In this document: positions 1 to 12,100 of the stretch, piece by piece
How positions within the stretch are numbered: position 1 is the first letter of the stretch
Layout: each line of letters begins with the position of its first letter
Assembly (NCBI RefSeq): GCF_000143535.2
Contig: NC_037320.1
Location: 868,001 to 932,000 of the forward strand
Direction: 5' to 3'
From: Botrytis cinerea B05.10
Lineage: Eukaryota; Ascomycota; Leotiomycetes; Helotiales; Sclerotiniaceae
Length of the DNA stretch: 64,000 nt
Notes under the pieces: generated by a model
Told to the model about the DNA's origin: nothing
The model's database searches: none
The model's input: only the letters and a program-made list of their open reading frames with translations
Made by a program: the position numbers and the translations under genes

Positions 1-3000
1 TGGGCAGGGGTATCCAGAAAAAGATCTAAATAACCCGAAACGCGGAGAAATGTAGTTAGACGAGACTGAAAAAATGCAAAGTGGATATGATACCGTTTCT
101 TGGTCAAGAAGATGAGGCCATGTGGTTCGTTCTTCAGCAGCCGCCGGATAAATATAATCTCAATTGGGTTAAGTCTATGATGCACTACTGCAATGCAATG
201 CAATGTTAAAATGACTCATTTTTAGACTATTTAACCTTGCCCATGAACGCCAATATCTTTGGATGGTGGATCCGGGGAGATCGTATTTTACATGGGAATT
301 TGATAATTCTTACTGGGAAATTAAGAAATAAACCAATCAACATAGATTATCACAAATCGAATCAAAATAGAGGCGCTGGTTGTGAAGTAAGCAAAAAGAC
401 GCGTTCGGATAATTACATTTTAGAATATGTACACCATGAACACCAAAAACCACGGAATCGCGTGCAGCTTCGCGAAATTTCTCCAAGCGCTCGTGTTACC
501 GATATCAACAAGACAACATTGCACAACATTAAGTATAGGGCAGGGTATAGGTACTCGTACAGAATAACGGCAACGGCATTGAACGATGATTTCATAGGTA
601 TCGATACTTGAAGACGTACCTAAGAATAATTTGTCGCCTTATTGGTCAACCAGCGCGTGCTTAATGAAACTTTTTTTGGCTTTTGCGACATACGACTGGC
701 CAAATTGTCGACCCATCAAAGTTCGGTGAATCGGAATAGATTTTTTCAATAAGCAATAGTTCAACTCAACTGTGGAGTACTAATTGAAACTATGCCCAAT
801 TTCGATCATACTATCCAAGTACCGCGGCCGGCAGACGCTTTTACTAACAAGTTTACACAGCCGACCCCCAAGCGCCCAGGTAACATTATGCTTTATTCAA
901 GTGAGACTTCTCAAAGCGAAGAAATGTCACGTTAATCCAAGATCGGGTTTGAAGAAATGGAGACTGGCGGTTACGTGTCAGGGTCGTGTTGACGACATAA
1001 CCTCTTCTTGAAGATCATTGGTAGAGAAGCACACGCCAATAAGCGAATGATCTACCTAATATCCCAGTTTTCTTCTCGACGCGCCGCATACCTACCTGGG
1101 TATGAATAGCATAGTTGTGCATGGGTTGTAGACGAATCAATTGGATCTTGATAGATTGGCTTGAATTATTGGATATCGTTCGATTTTTATATCTTGGAAC
1201 TTTGATGGGAGCGATGCGATGTATGATTCCGAGAATTAATCAAGATGTTTATCTTGTTTCATGATCTACGTTTCACAGTTTCAAGAAGGAAAACTCTGAC
1301 TCATTATTATCTGTACAGTCCAGAGAAGCAGGATACATGGATGAGAGATCAGATGGAAGAATCCATAGTCCATATCTGATAAGCACTGGTATGATATCGT
1401 CATATCATTTATCAGATGAAACTTTCCCAAAGTGTAGAGGAATCTAGAGGTTCACTAGAATATGACAATGACAAGCCATAAAGCCGGGGGCAAATGACAG
1501 TTGTCAAATTGACATTCATGCCTTTAAGCTTCGGCCTCGAAAAGAGGTCTTCCTGAGATTAGCCTTCTTCATACTCCAAATTGAGACGTCTCGCATTTCT
1601 CAAGGCAAGAGGTCGAGACAGTACGTACTGCCCGAAATGCCATTATGGGATTTAATATTTCCCATAACTAATTTTGTACGATCAGGTAGTATTTTCTTCT
1701 CGGATAGCTCGCCTGAGCTGTCTAAAAATGGACTTCTGGAGTTCGGAAAGTCCCAAAGCGCTTAGACTTTACTGAGGTCCAAGATAGATAGAGCGGGTTC
1801 ACGATAACGGTCGTAGGATTGGTTATCGTCCTTTCTCGTACCCTTGAAGGGCTGAACGAGGGAACGAGAACGATAGATGTTTCGTGGAGTTTTCTTTTGC
1901 TTGACTTTGGAATGATTGATTGGTTAGCTGTTTCGTTTGACTTCGGGACTTTCATCCGACGATTAGAATTTCATTGGAAAGAGTGGATCACGTGCGTAAT
2001 CTACAATCGCTTGGAGAGACTCCACTTGATTTTCCTCCGGGCGGCTACGAAAATTAAAATATATTGGAAAACTCACGAGCGGAGAATAATGTGGACACTG
2101 TCTATGCGGATGGTTGAAGAACTTTAAATTTTCTATCTTGGGATTATTGATCAAGGATTAAATATTGAACTATCTTTGGCTTCAGAGCCCCAGAGTTACA
2201 TTTCAACAAACGTGTCGTCCACGTGATGAGATTCCGACACAAGTTCGTTTGGTTTTGCGCGTACATGTATCGTGTTCAATGCTTCATTCTCTGCATCTCA
2301 ATCCACAATTCGCCCGTGTGCTTGAAATCCTTCCGATTCTTTATCCCGATCGTCACTATTACGTTCTTGGCAGACCGACGGCGAATCTCAGCTGCTCGAC
2401 GACCGCTGCGGATTCGAAAGGCCTCAAACTGGCTTATGCGTTCGGGTGATCTGTCGTGAGATGTCCGCGAAAATGAGCAGTGTTCGAAACTTGGTCCCTA
2501 CCGCCCTTCAGAATTGCGGCGGTTATGTTTATTGCGCTCAGACTTTGATGGAGTCCGGTAGATGAGGAGGGGAAGACATCGAAGGATTTGATTCGGACTT
2601 TTGTCCTTATTCTATGCTTTCACTTTTTCATGTATTATGTGTTGATGTTCAGCACTGAGATGAATTTTCTGACTCTCATAACAAGTTTCAGCTGAAATCA
2701 CGATTTACTGAAACCCGTCATTGCAAATTGCTTCAGCCGCATGTCACTAATTTCTCAAAGAGAAAAACATCTTTTTGTTGCATATATTCGCCATTTATTA
2801 CTCCTTTCAATGTTGAATGCAGTTTTGTTGCATATCTCGTCCGCTACTTATTACTCTTCTCAGTGTTGGATGCAGATTCATTCGCGTTTTCGCTTTTTAT
2901 TTCCAAGAGTTGACTAGTATTGTTGGCCGTGCTGGAGCTTCTTTGTCTGTTTCCGGTATCGTGAATAATCCACAACCTTCTTTCTTAACAAAACATCTCG

Positions 3001-4531
3001 TGTTTTTTGTCTAGAACTTAATTTTCTATACAAGTTCTCTTGGCAAGTGTAATTTTCAATTTCACAGACCTACAATCAAATCATCCACAATCTTCGGATC
3101 AATAGATTCGTGGAATGAACGAATAACATTACATTACTCCAAGGCCATGTGAAAAAGTCCAAGGTTGCAGATTTCACATTGCGGTATGCACTGAGTGTGG
3201 AATGTATGCTGGTGGGTTGAAGTATGCCCGTTGATTCTTAGGAAAATACTATCTTTCAGTAGGTCTTAGTCTATCCGACTTATACTATCAGGGGCATGAC
3301 CAATCGATATGTAAATTGACATTGATAGGTAAAGCCATTCTCTACAACAATTTGCCAACGCTGGTTTTCTAGGGATATGTCGTCAAATATTCGGTGATTG
3401 CCTCATTTCACCGCCTTGCACTTCCTCAACTTATGACTACCATTTGGTCTTATATCACATTACTTATGTTCCTCAATTGAGAGGCTTATTTTCAAACATA
3501 TAGCAATGAGTCAGGAAACAATATTTGGGGAAGCCAATTTAAAGCGCGCCGAATGCAAATCACAGTGTGATCATTGTGAAGTTTCTTCTCGATTGAGTTG
3601 ATAGGAGTCAACATATGCATTATACCCGAGGTCGGAAAAATTAGTTTTACTTAATGTCAAACTGATGCCGCAAAATCAGTAATATTAGTTTGCACAATTC
3701 AGAATGTTGCGCAAGTCAAGGATTGCTAGCGCACCCTACTACTCCAGAGGATTGCTCAATCACGGTACTTAAGTATGGGTATCGAGGGTTAGGTCTCTTG
3801 GTTGCCAAAGCGCAAAAGGATGCACGGTTGACGTCAAAGTCAGAGCTCTAGGGCTCGTTTACTGTGACAAATATTGAAGGCGTTTTGTTCTGGACAACTA
3901 GTCGCGAATTCAAGAATTCCCAGCAGGAGACGCGTGTATCTTAGGATTCAAACAAATTTGGACACTTATTGATGGAGTAAACCTATGGGACTAGTCTGAG
4001 TCTTTTCAAATCGTGTCTTACATCCTTCCAAAGATAAGAAGCTCTTTCGAGAAAACAACTCAACGGTTTGTCTGTGTCTAACAAATAATTCCAGGAAGAA
4101 GAATGACAATAGATGGTCCAGTCCAAAGCAAACTATCGGCAAATGATCCTATACCCATTTTTATTCTCGTTGTTGCTCATATGAGAGAGACTAGAAAGAT
4201 TCAAAGTATGTTATACTCAGTAAATAAATCACAAACTTCTCTGCTGTGAGTTCAAAAGCACGAAACTAACCATGATGACTCCATTTTCAATCATCTCAAC
4301 CTTTTCATATCTCAATTTATGTTTCTACCTACAGGCCTGTAGACTCACATTGATTAAGCCTCTCCGCGAATGAACACAACTACATGAACCATATCGATTG
4401 GGAAACAGCAAGAAGACAGATCCAATGAAGAATATATAACTTGAGGTTATTACCTTCTTTTTTGGCGGATATCCTCAACAGAGACAAAATCAAAGAACCA
4501 TACCATTCGTTCCTAAGAAATTGATTCCAGA
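1..4531. other. gene-free AT-rich intergenic region
   Basis: I see no convincing gene in this stretch. Open frames are short (up to about 125 codons), lack recognisable motifs and do not join through plausible splice sites. A TATATA element at about 4433–4438 lies roughly 95 bases before the next start codon and may belong to that gene's promoter. The DNA may be the remains of old, mutated sequence. Confidence 0.6.
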
Positions 4532-5059
4532 ATGTCTACTTCCCAGAAGGCCAATCCCTTGAAAAGGGAATTAAAATACGACAAATATACAGATACTTTG
4601 AACATTGACTTTGAACTCCACGGGAGCTGGAGAACTGATGCCAAAGATGCTATCTTCCAAGGTATTCAGAAATACCTAAATACTAAGAGAATCGTTTTCG
4701 AGATCCACTTTGAGGATCACAGTACCTTCACTACAAACGAGCAGACTACCATCAGAAATCGCATCGAAGGGATCTCTCGAAACATCAATCTTCTGGAGGT
4801 GGGTGCGCGCCAACGAAAGGGATTAAAGGATCAAATTGAACAGGTCGAAGCAATATTCCATATGCCTAACTTCAGCACTCGGCAGCTCAAATGTAGTTCT
4901 GGCTTTGGAGGTTTGATACCAGAATTGGTTCTCAAGTACACGTACAAGACTGATAATTATGGGACTTGTTACGGATGTGAGGCGGATAGTGAATGGGTGG
5001 ACATCGAACGGTATATCAACGACTTCGCAGCTGAGAAGAAACTGCCCAATGATGGATGA
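4532..5059 (+). CDS. hypothetical small protein, family member A (175 aa)
   Basis: Unrecognised 175-residue, single-exon protein. It has no signal peptide or membrane segment and looks soluble, with mixed alpha/beta character. It is clearly related to the protein at 6062–6583 and the broken copy at 7294–7749. Shared landmarks in order are an N-terminal strand pair, a block like KRIVFEI / KKMILII near residue 52, a following NRIEGI / ERIESI helix, and a central 'F-H-M…F-S-T-R-Q-L-K-C' block (about residues 108–121) matching 'H-S-R-D-Y-K-V-E-Q-L-N-C' in copy B. The C-terminus has two cysteines in a C-Y-G-C motif that copy B lacks. A TATATA box lies about 95 bases upstream. No function can be assigned. 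The conserved layout between copies supports real coding sequence. Confidence 0.7.
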   Translation: MSTSQKANPLKRELKYDKYTDTLNIDFELHGSWRTDAKDAIFQGIQKYLNTKRIVFEIHFEDHSTFTTNEQTTIRNRIEGISRNINLLEVGARQRKGLKDQIEQVEAIFHMPNFSTRQLKCSSGFGGLIPELVLKYTYKTDNYGTCYGCEADSEWVDIERYINDFAAEKKLPNDG

Positions 5060-6061
5060 AAGGAGTTGGTTGTTACGACGATTATCAACCTGATGGTTGC
5101 ATAGAACTTCGGTCACATGGTTTTGGAGTGGTATTGAGATAGAAGTGAATAGGGTTAATTTGGGGGGGGGGAGGGTGAATGTCAGTCAACGATGTGTTTT
5201 ACGCTCTGAATTTGTATCTTCAAGAATAATGATAGAATTACTGGATAATCTATACCACTTCAAGATTCTTTCGCATATCGTAAATCATAGATTATAGAAG
5301 TGAACTGCTAGTATTCTGTCACAAAAGAAGAGACTGTAGATCTCTCTGGAAATTTTTGAAGCTTCAATAGCATGAATACATCGTCTCCTTGCACCCTCGT
5401 CTTTCATTTCGATTAATTATTTATATTCATCCCCCAGTCTTACCCAAGAATATTCTCTACACATACAATTGAACACAAATGGAAGGACGTTAATTCCTTA
5501 GTGAATCTGATTGATTTTATTGGTTTGCGTAAAAAATGTTAAATTGAGAAACAAATCCTCGGTATATTATCTTCAATTTCGAAATAAGCCACAAACTCTC
5601 ATCTCGGGCCTGTGAAAAATATTATGGTGACTCAAATTCACTTTTGATATTTATATTGCATCTGGAGCATTTTAATTCACTTGCGGTTATAGAATTATGA
5701 TGGGCAATCTAATTTCCCCAAATTCTATGTTAATACTAGTAATCTATTCAACATGCCGAAAAGCAATGATCTTGTCGGAAAATCGGCCGTGTGATCATAA
5801 GAGGGTGTTTTATCAACTAGCGAAGAGCTAGCGCTTTTTTGTAAAGCACTAGCTTCCCGTAGTTTCAATGACCAGGAAAGATTCCAACCACAATAGATCG
5901 ACAAAAGTACCTCACACTTATTGAGCAAGTGGATATCAACAGTTCTAGATCATTCACGAATATACAACGAGAGCTTAATTCGTGGCAACTCGTCATCCGC
6001 ATATCCTCACCAAATATAAAATCAAAAGGTCCCATTTTTTGACTGATCTATCCCGCCGACA
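5060..6061. other. spacer between tandem paralogues; small hairpin
   Basis: No gene is seen. There is a run of ten G at about 5162–5171. An imperfect inverted repeat around 5822–5858 (GCTAGCGCTTT against AAAGCACTAGC) could form a short hairpin. A TATAAA sequence near 6015 lies just upstream of the next gene. Confidence 0.5.
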
Positions 6062-6583
6062 ATGTCTAATCAACAGGCAAACACACAGTCTGCGGCCATA
6101 GACTTCTGTCCCGAAGCAAAATATGTTGAAGAGACCAAAACCGTCACCGTCATCTTCAACACGGATCGCGACTGGATACATGGCCCTCAAGATCCCATCA
6201 TCAAGCAGATATCCCAACATTCCATGAAAATCAAGAAAATGATCCTCATCATTGAGTTTCCCGCCACCACCACCGACCCATTGAGATTGTCGCACATTAA
6301 AGAGCGCATCGAGTCGATCGTTGCAGCTATAAATCTGGCTGACCTTCAAACCCCAACAAATGCTGTCGAAGTAACGCAAGCTTTGGTTCACTCGCGTGAT
6401 TACAAGGTTGAGCAGCTCAACTGCCTGGTTCCTTTGGAGGATTTGTGTATGGATTATACTTTGAAGATTAGCGTGAATGGGGGGGAGTATTTGGATAAGT
6501 TCAATACTAAACTGGGTGTGAGATTGGCTAAGCAGTTCAAGAAGTATATTGGGAAGTTTGCAGATGTTTCTCGTGCTGGATAG
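6062..6583 (+). CDS. hypothetical small protein, family member B (173 aa)
   Basis: Unrecognised single-exon protein of 173 residues, paralogous to the gene about 1 kb upstream on the same strand. It is lysine- and isoleucine-rich, soluble, and has no transmembrane segment. Residues about 58–90 (K-K-M-I-L-I-I-E-F … H-I-K-E-R-I-E-S-I) align with the equivalent block of copy A. The C-terminus is basic (Q-F-K-K-Y-I-G-K-F). The sequences are well diverged, so the duplication is old or the genes evolve fast. The start is the first ATG after a TATAAA at about 6015. A 251-codon open frame on the opposite strand (5993–6748) mirrors this gene and is not accepted. No function is inferred. Confidence 0.7.
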   Translation: MSNQQANTQSAAIDFCPEAKYVEETKTVTVIFNTDRDWIHGPQDPIIKQISQHSMKIKKMILIIEFPATTTDPLRLSHIKERIESIVAAINLADLQTPTNAVEVTQALVHSRDYKVEQLNCLVPLEDLCMDYTLKISVNGGEYLDKFNTKLGVRLAKQFKKYIGKFADVSRAG

Positions 6584-7293
6584 GAGAAACTGTGGATGAT
6601 AGGGATCGAAGGATTTTAGTGCCTCACAACCGATCTCATCTCGAGGGTGAGAATGGTCAACGTAGATCAAATTTAGTTGGAGATATAAATATTGATTTAT
6701 AGGTGTAATTTTTATGCCTTTGCAACTGTGGGAAAAAATGTTAGACAATTCAGAAATGATTCTATAATCTCTTGGCTATTAGATCTCAAAGTGAAATTAC
6801 CTATGTTGGTTCAACTTCCTCTCGCCCAACCTTGATGTTGTTGCATTAGCTGATTTTGAAACTATCATAATGATACATAAAATTCGACAGAAGATTGCGA
6901 TACGCAATCAAAATTGATACTTATGTTATAAATTTTTCGGGAAGGACACCATTTTGTGAATCTAAAACTGTTTCCACCCTTGTTCATAGATGTCTTGAAT
7001 GGATTGAAAGCACTCCTGTGATGGTTTGGATTTCTCATTGGCAAACAGATTGCCTCTATAAATTTGACACTTGATGTTTTTCTTTACGATATGGAAGGCC
7101 ATCATTGTTTTTTTATTTACTTTACAAATACCTACAACTCCAACAGTCATGATCCATACAGAAAACTATAGCAAGCAATCCATTCACGAATATATCATGA
7201 CAAATCAGTCCCCCCTCTTTCAACTTTTAATCTGCATCTTTCGCATACACATAACGCAAGTTCTCTCCATATGATCCCTCGTGTTGTTATATA
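6584..7293. other. spacer between copies B and C
   Basis: AT-rich spacer with no supported gene. A TATATAA immediately precedes the start codon of the broken third paralogue at 7294, so remnants of its promoter may still be present. Confidence 0.45.
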
Positions 7294-7749
7294 ATGGCTA
7301 AAACTCAGCCGGCAGAGTTTTCAATAGCATCTAGTCCAACCTCCGCTCCGGAAGCGCGTTTTGATTGCAAAGGCAGCATCATAAGAATCAATTTCAGACC
7401 ATCTGGCCCCTGGAAAAACAGGGAAGATGATGACAGCGTTACCAAAATTCAGCAACTTGCTTCCATCTCTAAAAAAAGTCATTTTAGAGATTGACTCCTC
7501 CCAGCCTGGCACTTCCATTTAGGAGACAAGAAGGCTATTCAGAATCGTATCACAAAGATGCGTGATGCGATCAATTCGGGTCTTGATGGTGGATCAAATA
7601 AATATAATCAAATCATGGACGTTCAATTTACGGCTCACATGTCTAAATGGAGTACCAGGACGATGAAATGTTTTTTACTTTTTGAAACTTGGGTCCAAGA
7701 TGAGATCTCAATTTCATTGAAGGTGGTGGAGCTTCTCGGTTTTGTATAG
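7294..7749 (+). pseudogene. decayed third copy of the small-protein family
   Basis: Reading from the ATG at 7294 gives an N-terminus that stops at 7494. Homology to copies A and B continues across that point only if the frame is changed. From about 7471, just before a run of seven A, the +1 frame carries the family block K-K-V-I-L-E-I-D. The original frame resumes at about 7517 with the N-R-I-T-K-M helix and the block F-T-A-H-M-S-K-W-S-T-R-T-M-K-C (about 7630–7670). It then ends early at 7747–7749, lacking the C-terminal 40 or so residues. Two opposite frameshifts therefore bound a segment of about 45 bases. That segment also begins with GT and ends with AG, so an intronised segment is a weaker alternative. 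I read this as a pseudogene. Confidence 0.65.
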
Positions 7750-8555
7750 CAGTAAATTAAAAAAAAAAATGAATAGATTTAGAAAAAGGAATTCAGGACG
7801 TTGGTCTGATAAAGAATCAGGGGATCAATTCATAACCATCTATGAACAGTACAGAATGATATTTATGATTGCGATGCTTCGGGTTTTCAATTCGCTAATA
7901 ATCTCGGTCACATACAATTCTTCGGGGGCGGAAAGAGGATGAAGATGGGTTGGGCTTAACCCAAGGATAGAATGTCGTTGATGTGTGTGCTTTCTGTGTC
8001 TTGATACTTTGTAGCTACGATGCTTGTTTGAGATAATTTAAGGATCGTCTAACATCCTCATGCATTGGATTTTGAAACAAAAGTATGCTGCTGCTTTATC
8101 TCCTAACCTTATAATGTAACATTTGAATGTGAGCCCATGATATTGCAGGAGTAGCTGATTTGCATTGAGGTGTGAAGGTAGACTGCTACTAATTTCGCGA
8201 TTAGTTGTTGCATAGTAATTTTTAAATTTGATAGGTAATAGACTGAACGAATTTGAATGCACATGTGAGGAGAGTGCAGAAGAGAGAGCCGCATTTGGAG
8301 GCTGAAGAAACGAAACTGACATCCCTTGGCACTAAGCTCGAGTGAATAGAAATAAAGTTTGGGAGAGATACGTGAGTGTTATCGTCGAAAATTAGATTCG
8401 CGCAGTGACGAGCTGATGTGGCAAGTCGAACAAGTAGAAGGACATTGAAGTAATTGTACGAGAAATTTGTAGATTTCATATGTTTTTGCAGCAGAAGAAT
8501 GTCGTGTAGTCGAGCTTCAAGTCGTCGACGTTGCTTGAAGTGGATATTGTAGATA
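7750..8555. other. gene-free AT-rich region with A-tract
   Basis: Begins with an A-tract at about 7759–7769, just after the broken paralogue. Minus-strand open frames of 60–95 codons at 8038–8479 show no recognisable motif and are not accepted. Confidence 0.45.
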
Positions 8556-8770
8556 TTTTAAACAAACTTCAATATTCACGTTTTAAACACCTTCATTGTG
8601 TGATTTAAACAATCTTCAATTGTGTTTTACACATCTTCAAAATATATTTAAAACACTATCTGAGCTATGTTTTAAACGTATTTGAATTTGTGTTTTAAGC
8701 GATTTTTAAAAGCGTATAAAACCGCTTCGATAAGCGTTTTAAACAGTTCTTATAGTCGATTTAAGCGTCT
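8556..8770. repeat. degenerate 22–23 bp tandem array, core TTTTAAAC
   Basis: About ten units start near 8556, 8581, 8604, 8625, 8647, 8670, 8693, 8715, 8737 and 8760, a regular 21–25 base spacing. The shared core is TTTTAAAC followed by a variable part often resembling 'ttcaat-tgtg' or 'ttcgataagcg'. Later units drift towards TTTTAAGCG. The array is non-coding and lies far from any recognised gene. The phase regularity shows it is a minisatellite rather than chance AT-rich sequence. Confidence 0.75.
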
Positions 8771-11158
8771 TTGCGGTCAAAAGAGATATATACGAGGGGA
8801 CGTAGTGTATATTAAGAATTGCGCTTTCTCGCCTTATTGTTGCATAGCATACGAAGTATTATTGAACAAATTTTATTAATGTTATTTTTTTGACTATTGC
8901 ATTTGCGTAGTCCTACCATAATATACCCACAACCTTGATAGATGCCATACATCGTGAGGTATTCATCTAGTCCTAGCCTTAAGATCTCTCAAAGCTTGCG
9001 AAGAGAAAGACAATCGCGAACTACATCCTTCAAGATTGAATATTATTTCATCATTTCCGGAAGCTTGGATCTAGCACCACACACTCTCACATCACTATTT
9101 GGGTCTTGCGCCTTATAATTCCTTCGACATTATTACTTTCCCAGAAACCATTAAGTATACACGTGATATTATCCGTGAACTGCACACTCTTTTCTCCCTT
9201 CCAGTTGTGGATAGGATGCATCTGTACACAGCACGTACCCCTTACTTTCCGCTCTCTTCTCTAATTGTTGTTCTAACAATTGTTTTTCAATTCTCCTTTT
9301 TGCAACTAAATCCTCAAGATAGCGACAGGGCAAAGCTGCATCCATGCAATCTTAGGCAAAGACAAAAATTGGAGTTCACCGTCTACCTTCTCTCCCTACT
9401 TCATTGTTGTTTGATCAAGTTTTCGTGTGATTGCAGCTTTACGGCTCTCTATTATGCGTTCCGTTGTAGAAAACACCACTCTTCTTGATCCGCTCCCCAC
9501 ACATATTGTCGCAATATAGATGTGTCTTTAGTTCTGGGCTGTGTTCACACCAAGACGTTTTAATCGTCTGATTGATTCTGATGTATTCCAATTCCTTGTT
9601 CATATCCTCGATTATATTGCCCGATGTATATGCATTCATTTAGCTCAATAGACGTAAAGATGGATATAATTCCTATCTGCGTTCGTTTTCTTTCAAAGAC
9701 AACAACTATTTTTGAGAATGTTCAATTTCATCAACTGCGAGTTCAATGAAGTGCTTTCTTGACAAATATTCTTGCGATAAACTTCTCTTGTGTGATGGCC
9801 TGGCTTCTCGCTCGTTCTCGTTCATTACAACTTCTTCGAATTTAATAAAAGTCAAATATTCTTTCGATTGTTCGGGTGTCTCTAAATCCGGATTTGTTGC
9901 TTTTCCTGTTTCACTGATACTGTTGCATCGATAAACAAAGCTAATGCTCTCCGCTCTTTCATAAGTGCTCTTCTTCCCCTCTTTAATTTCATGGATTGAT
10001 ATAGCCTCAAATTCAATTCTAAAACATGACTGCCCTTGTTTGTCTTACATGAAACCTCGAGTTCTTGTGTATATCTCAAAAAATACTTGAGGTAGATTGT
10101 TGAGATTGAGGTTGAACTTGCTGTTCTGGTTCTGCTAACGAAGAACGAGGAAAATGAATATGCAAGAGAACGGTTCCTCTTCATATAGTCAAAATACAGA
10201 TTTATTTATACCCATTATTACTTGAGCTAGACTCATCAGTGCTGTAAAAATTGTAAGACTTGGCGGGGTACGTAACCGAGGGTCTACTAGTACACGGAGT
10301 TGCAACTTTCCTACCTCTTAATTCAACATTACGATCTCTTTATCTCGTTGAACGCTTGAGCGGGATTCATCAATTGATGTATGCTAATGGAATCCCAAAC
10401 TGTAGTACTCAACCATCTGATCCGCACATTTTCCGCCTCCAAATCATACTGCATGAAAGTAATTTGAGCATGGCTAGTCTCAATGCTTTGATGGCGCGGC
10501 AGCCGGTCTTTTTCAAAAGCAGAAAGTACCATGAGACGAAACTCTCCGATATATCCCAAGAATACTGTCGGTAATCTGAGCCTCCATCAGATAAGCTCTC
10601 AACATAGCTTTTGCCTCTGCGAACTGGCATATTTTTCGTCCTTCAAGAGCTCTCCTGGTGCAGTAGATGCAAAATTCCAAAAAGAACCGAGATTTATCTC
10701 ATTGCCATAGCCACAAAATGTCTAGAGAACCATGCCTAGATATAATGACAAGCCTCAAATTGCTAGCAGTCTCTTTGTAATCTCAATCTCGTGAGCTAGA
10801 AATCCGACATTAATGTTGTCATGCCGATGTTATTTATCCCGCTGAAGTATATGTCTACTGAAAATCTTCCGTTAGACAACTTATACCACTCTGATCGATC
10901 TTTGAGCCTTTTCAAGACTTCAAGGACTACTGTGAACAGATCCACCAGCAGACCAAAGATTGAGCACCCCAGTTCATTTGCCAAACAGTGTAAAAGAAGT
11001 GGCGACATGCGAGTAGAATGATGCGTGTATATCTCGTTTCCCCGACCTTCAGTTTCGCAGAATTTCTTGTCGACAACTGGACTTTGGCAGTATCACAAAC
11101 TGAATTAGACTAACAGGTTTTCCCGTCGCATTTCCTACCTATCGAGCATGATGCGCTA
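8771..11158. other. gene-poor region with weak minus-strand coding-like fragments
   Basis: No gene can be supported here. On the minus strand, fragments at about 10329–10630 and 10796–11008 read as coding-like peptide in neighbouring frames but are interrupted by stops and frame changes. They could be relics of a decayed gene or chance. The plus-strand frame at 9099–9488 has no recognisable feature. Confidence 0.4.
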
Positions 11159-11757
11159 TCAAGCTATCGATATATCCGTCTCGCTACCAAAACTTTGCAA
11201 ATGCTTGACGGTCATCAAGTCACCAAGACAAAGAGCCGTAGCCAAGATCCCGATGAAGGTGACGAGGAAGAATGGCGATAAGAAAGTACTGATGTCGCGA
11301 TGGTAAATGTTCCAACGCACACCAAACCTCACTTCCCTTCCACAAACAATAACAGATAGTAACCAGTAATCCACCAAGTCAGTCCAAGATACACCACAGC
11401 AAGACTTCAAGAATTGCAGATCCAATGCATACATCCAAGCCCAAGAAGGCAAAGAGACGAACAAAAAGAGAAGGAGAGTAACAACCCAAACCCTGATACA
11501 GAATTAAACACTCTTGAGTTTTATGTGACAAAGTTAGTTTATACCCATAAGTAGATTTGTTGCAGATTCAACAACAAATATTCATCAATTTTGATGATCT
11601 AGGTAGGTAGGTCGATGGGTAAAACAAAAACGATCTCTCACCTCAGACAATGAACAAAGATGATCTGACGCAAGAAACCCAGTAGCAAACTACCGAAGCA
11701 AAGCTATGATATATAGAAATGAGACAGAGGAGAGAGCACTTACATAACAATTCCAGA
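11159..11757 (-). CDS. multi-exon membrane protein, 3' exons (5' end unresolved)
   Basis: Three exons join in frame on the minus strand: 11757–11744 (14 nt micro-exon), 11689–11642 (48 nt) and 11492–11159. They have consensus GTAAGT and GTGAGA donors and CAG/TAG acceptors, and the summed length is divisible by three. They encode the last 131 residues of a hydrophobic protein. There is one long or two adjacent membrane segments near the start (I-V-I-L-L-L-G-F … V-V-T-L-L-L-F-L-F-V). A further segment lies about 35 residues before the end (L-S-P-F-F-L-V-T-F-I-G-I-L-A-T-A-L-C-L), followed by a hydrophilic tail. An upstream exon ending at 11815 (GAG before GTTATT) would be in phase. Hydrophobic open frames reach about 12100, but I could not fix the start. 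Family not recognised. Confidence 0.45.
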
Positions 11758-12100
11758 CTGAAAATAAACCAAGAAGTTCAAAAGTTATAAGAGTAAAAGA
11801 TTTCCATCAATAACCTCAAGAAACAAAGAATAAACATCTCCATCTCCATCTCCATCTCTCCCACAGAAGAACACCCAGTAAATCCACCCATCCATAAAAT
11901 CCAGAAATTTCTACCACCCTCTCCCTCTTCCCTCCCAGCCATGAATGAACCTCGTAACCCTCAACATCCTCCCAAGTCCCAACAAAAACACCAAAAACCA
12001 CAATCCAAATCCAAACCACAACCAATTTATTATCCATCCAAGGCCATAAAACAACACAAACAGATTTCCAAACAAGTACCAACTTCTAACCAGGCATCTC

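Noticed and set aside
5993..6748. 251-codon open frame on the minus strand
   Set aside because: It lies antisense to family member B, whose plus-strand sequence is supported by similarity to member A. The minus frame has no family match within the window and looks like a mirror of coding sequence.
10329..11008. Minus-strand coding-like fragments
   Set aside because: Stops and frame changes interrupt them and no consistent exon chain could be made. A decayed gene is possible but not supported.
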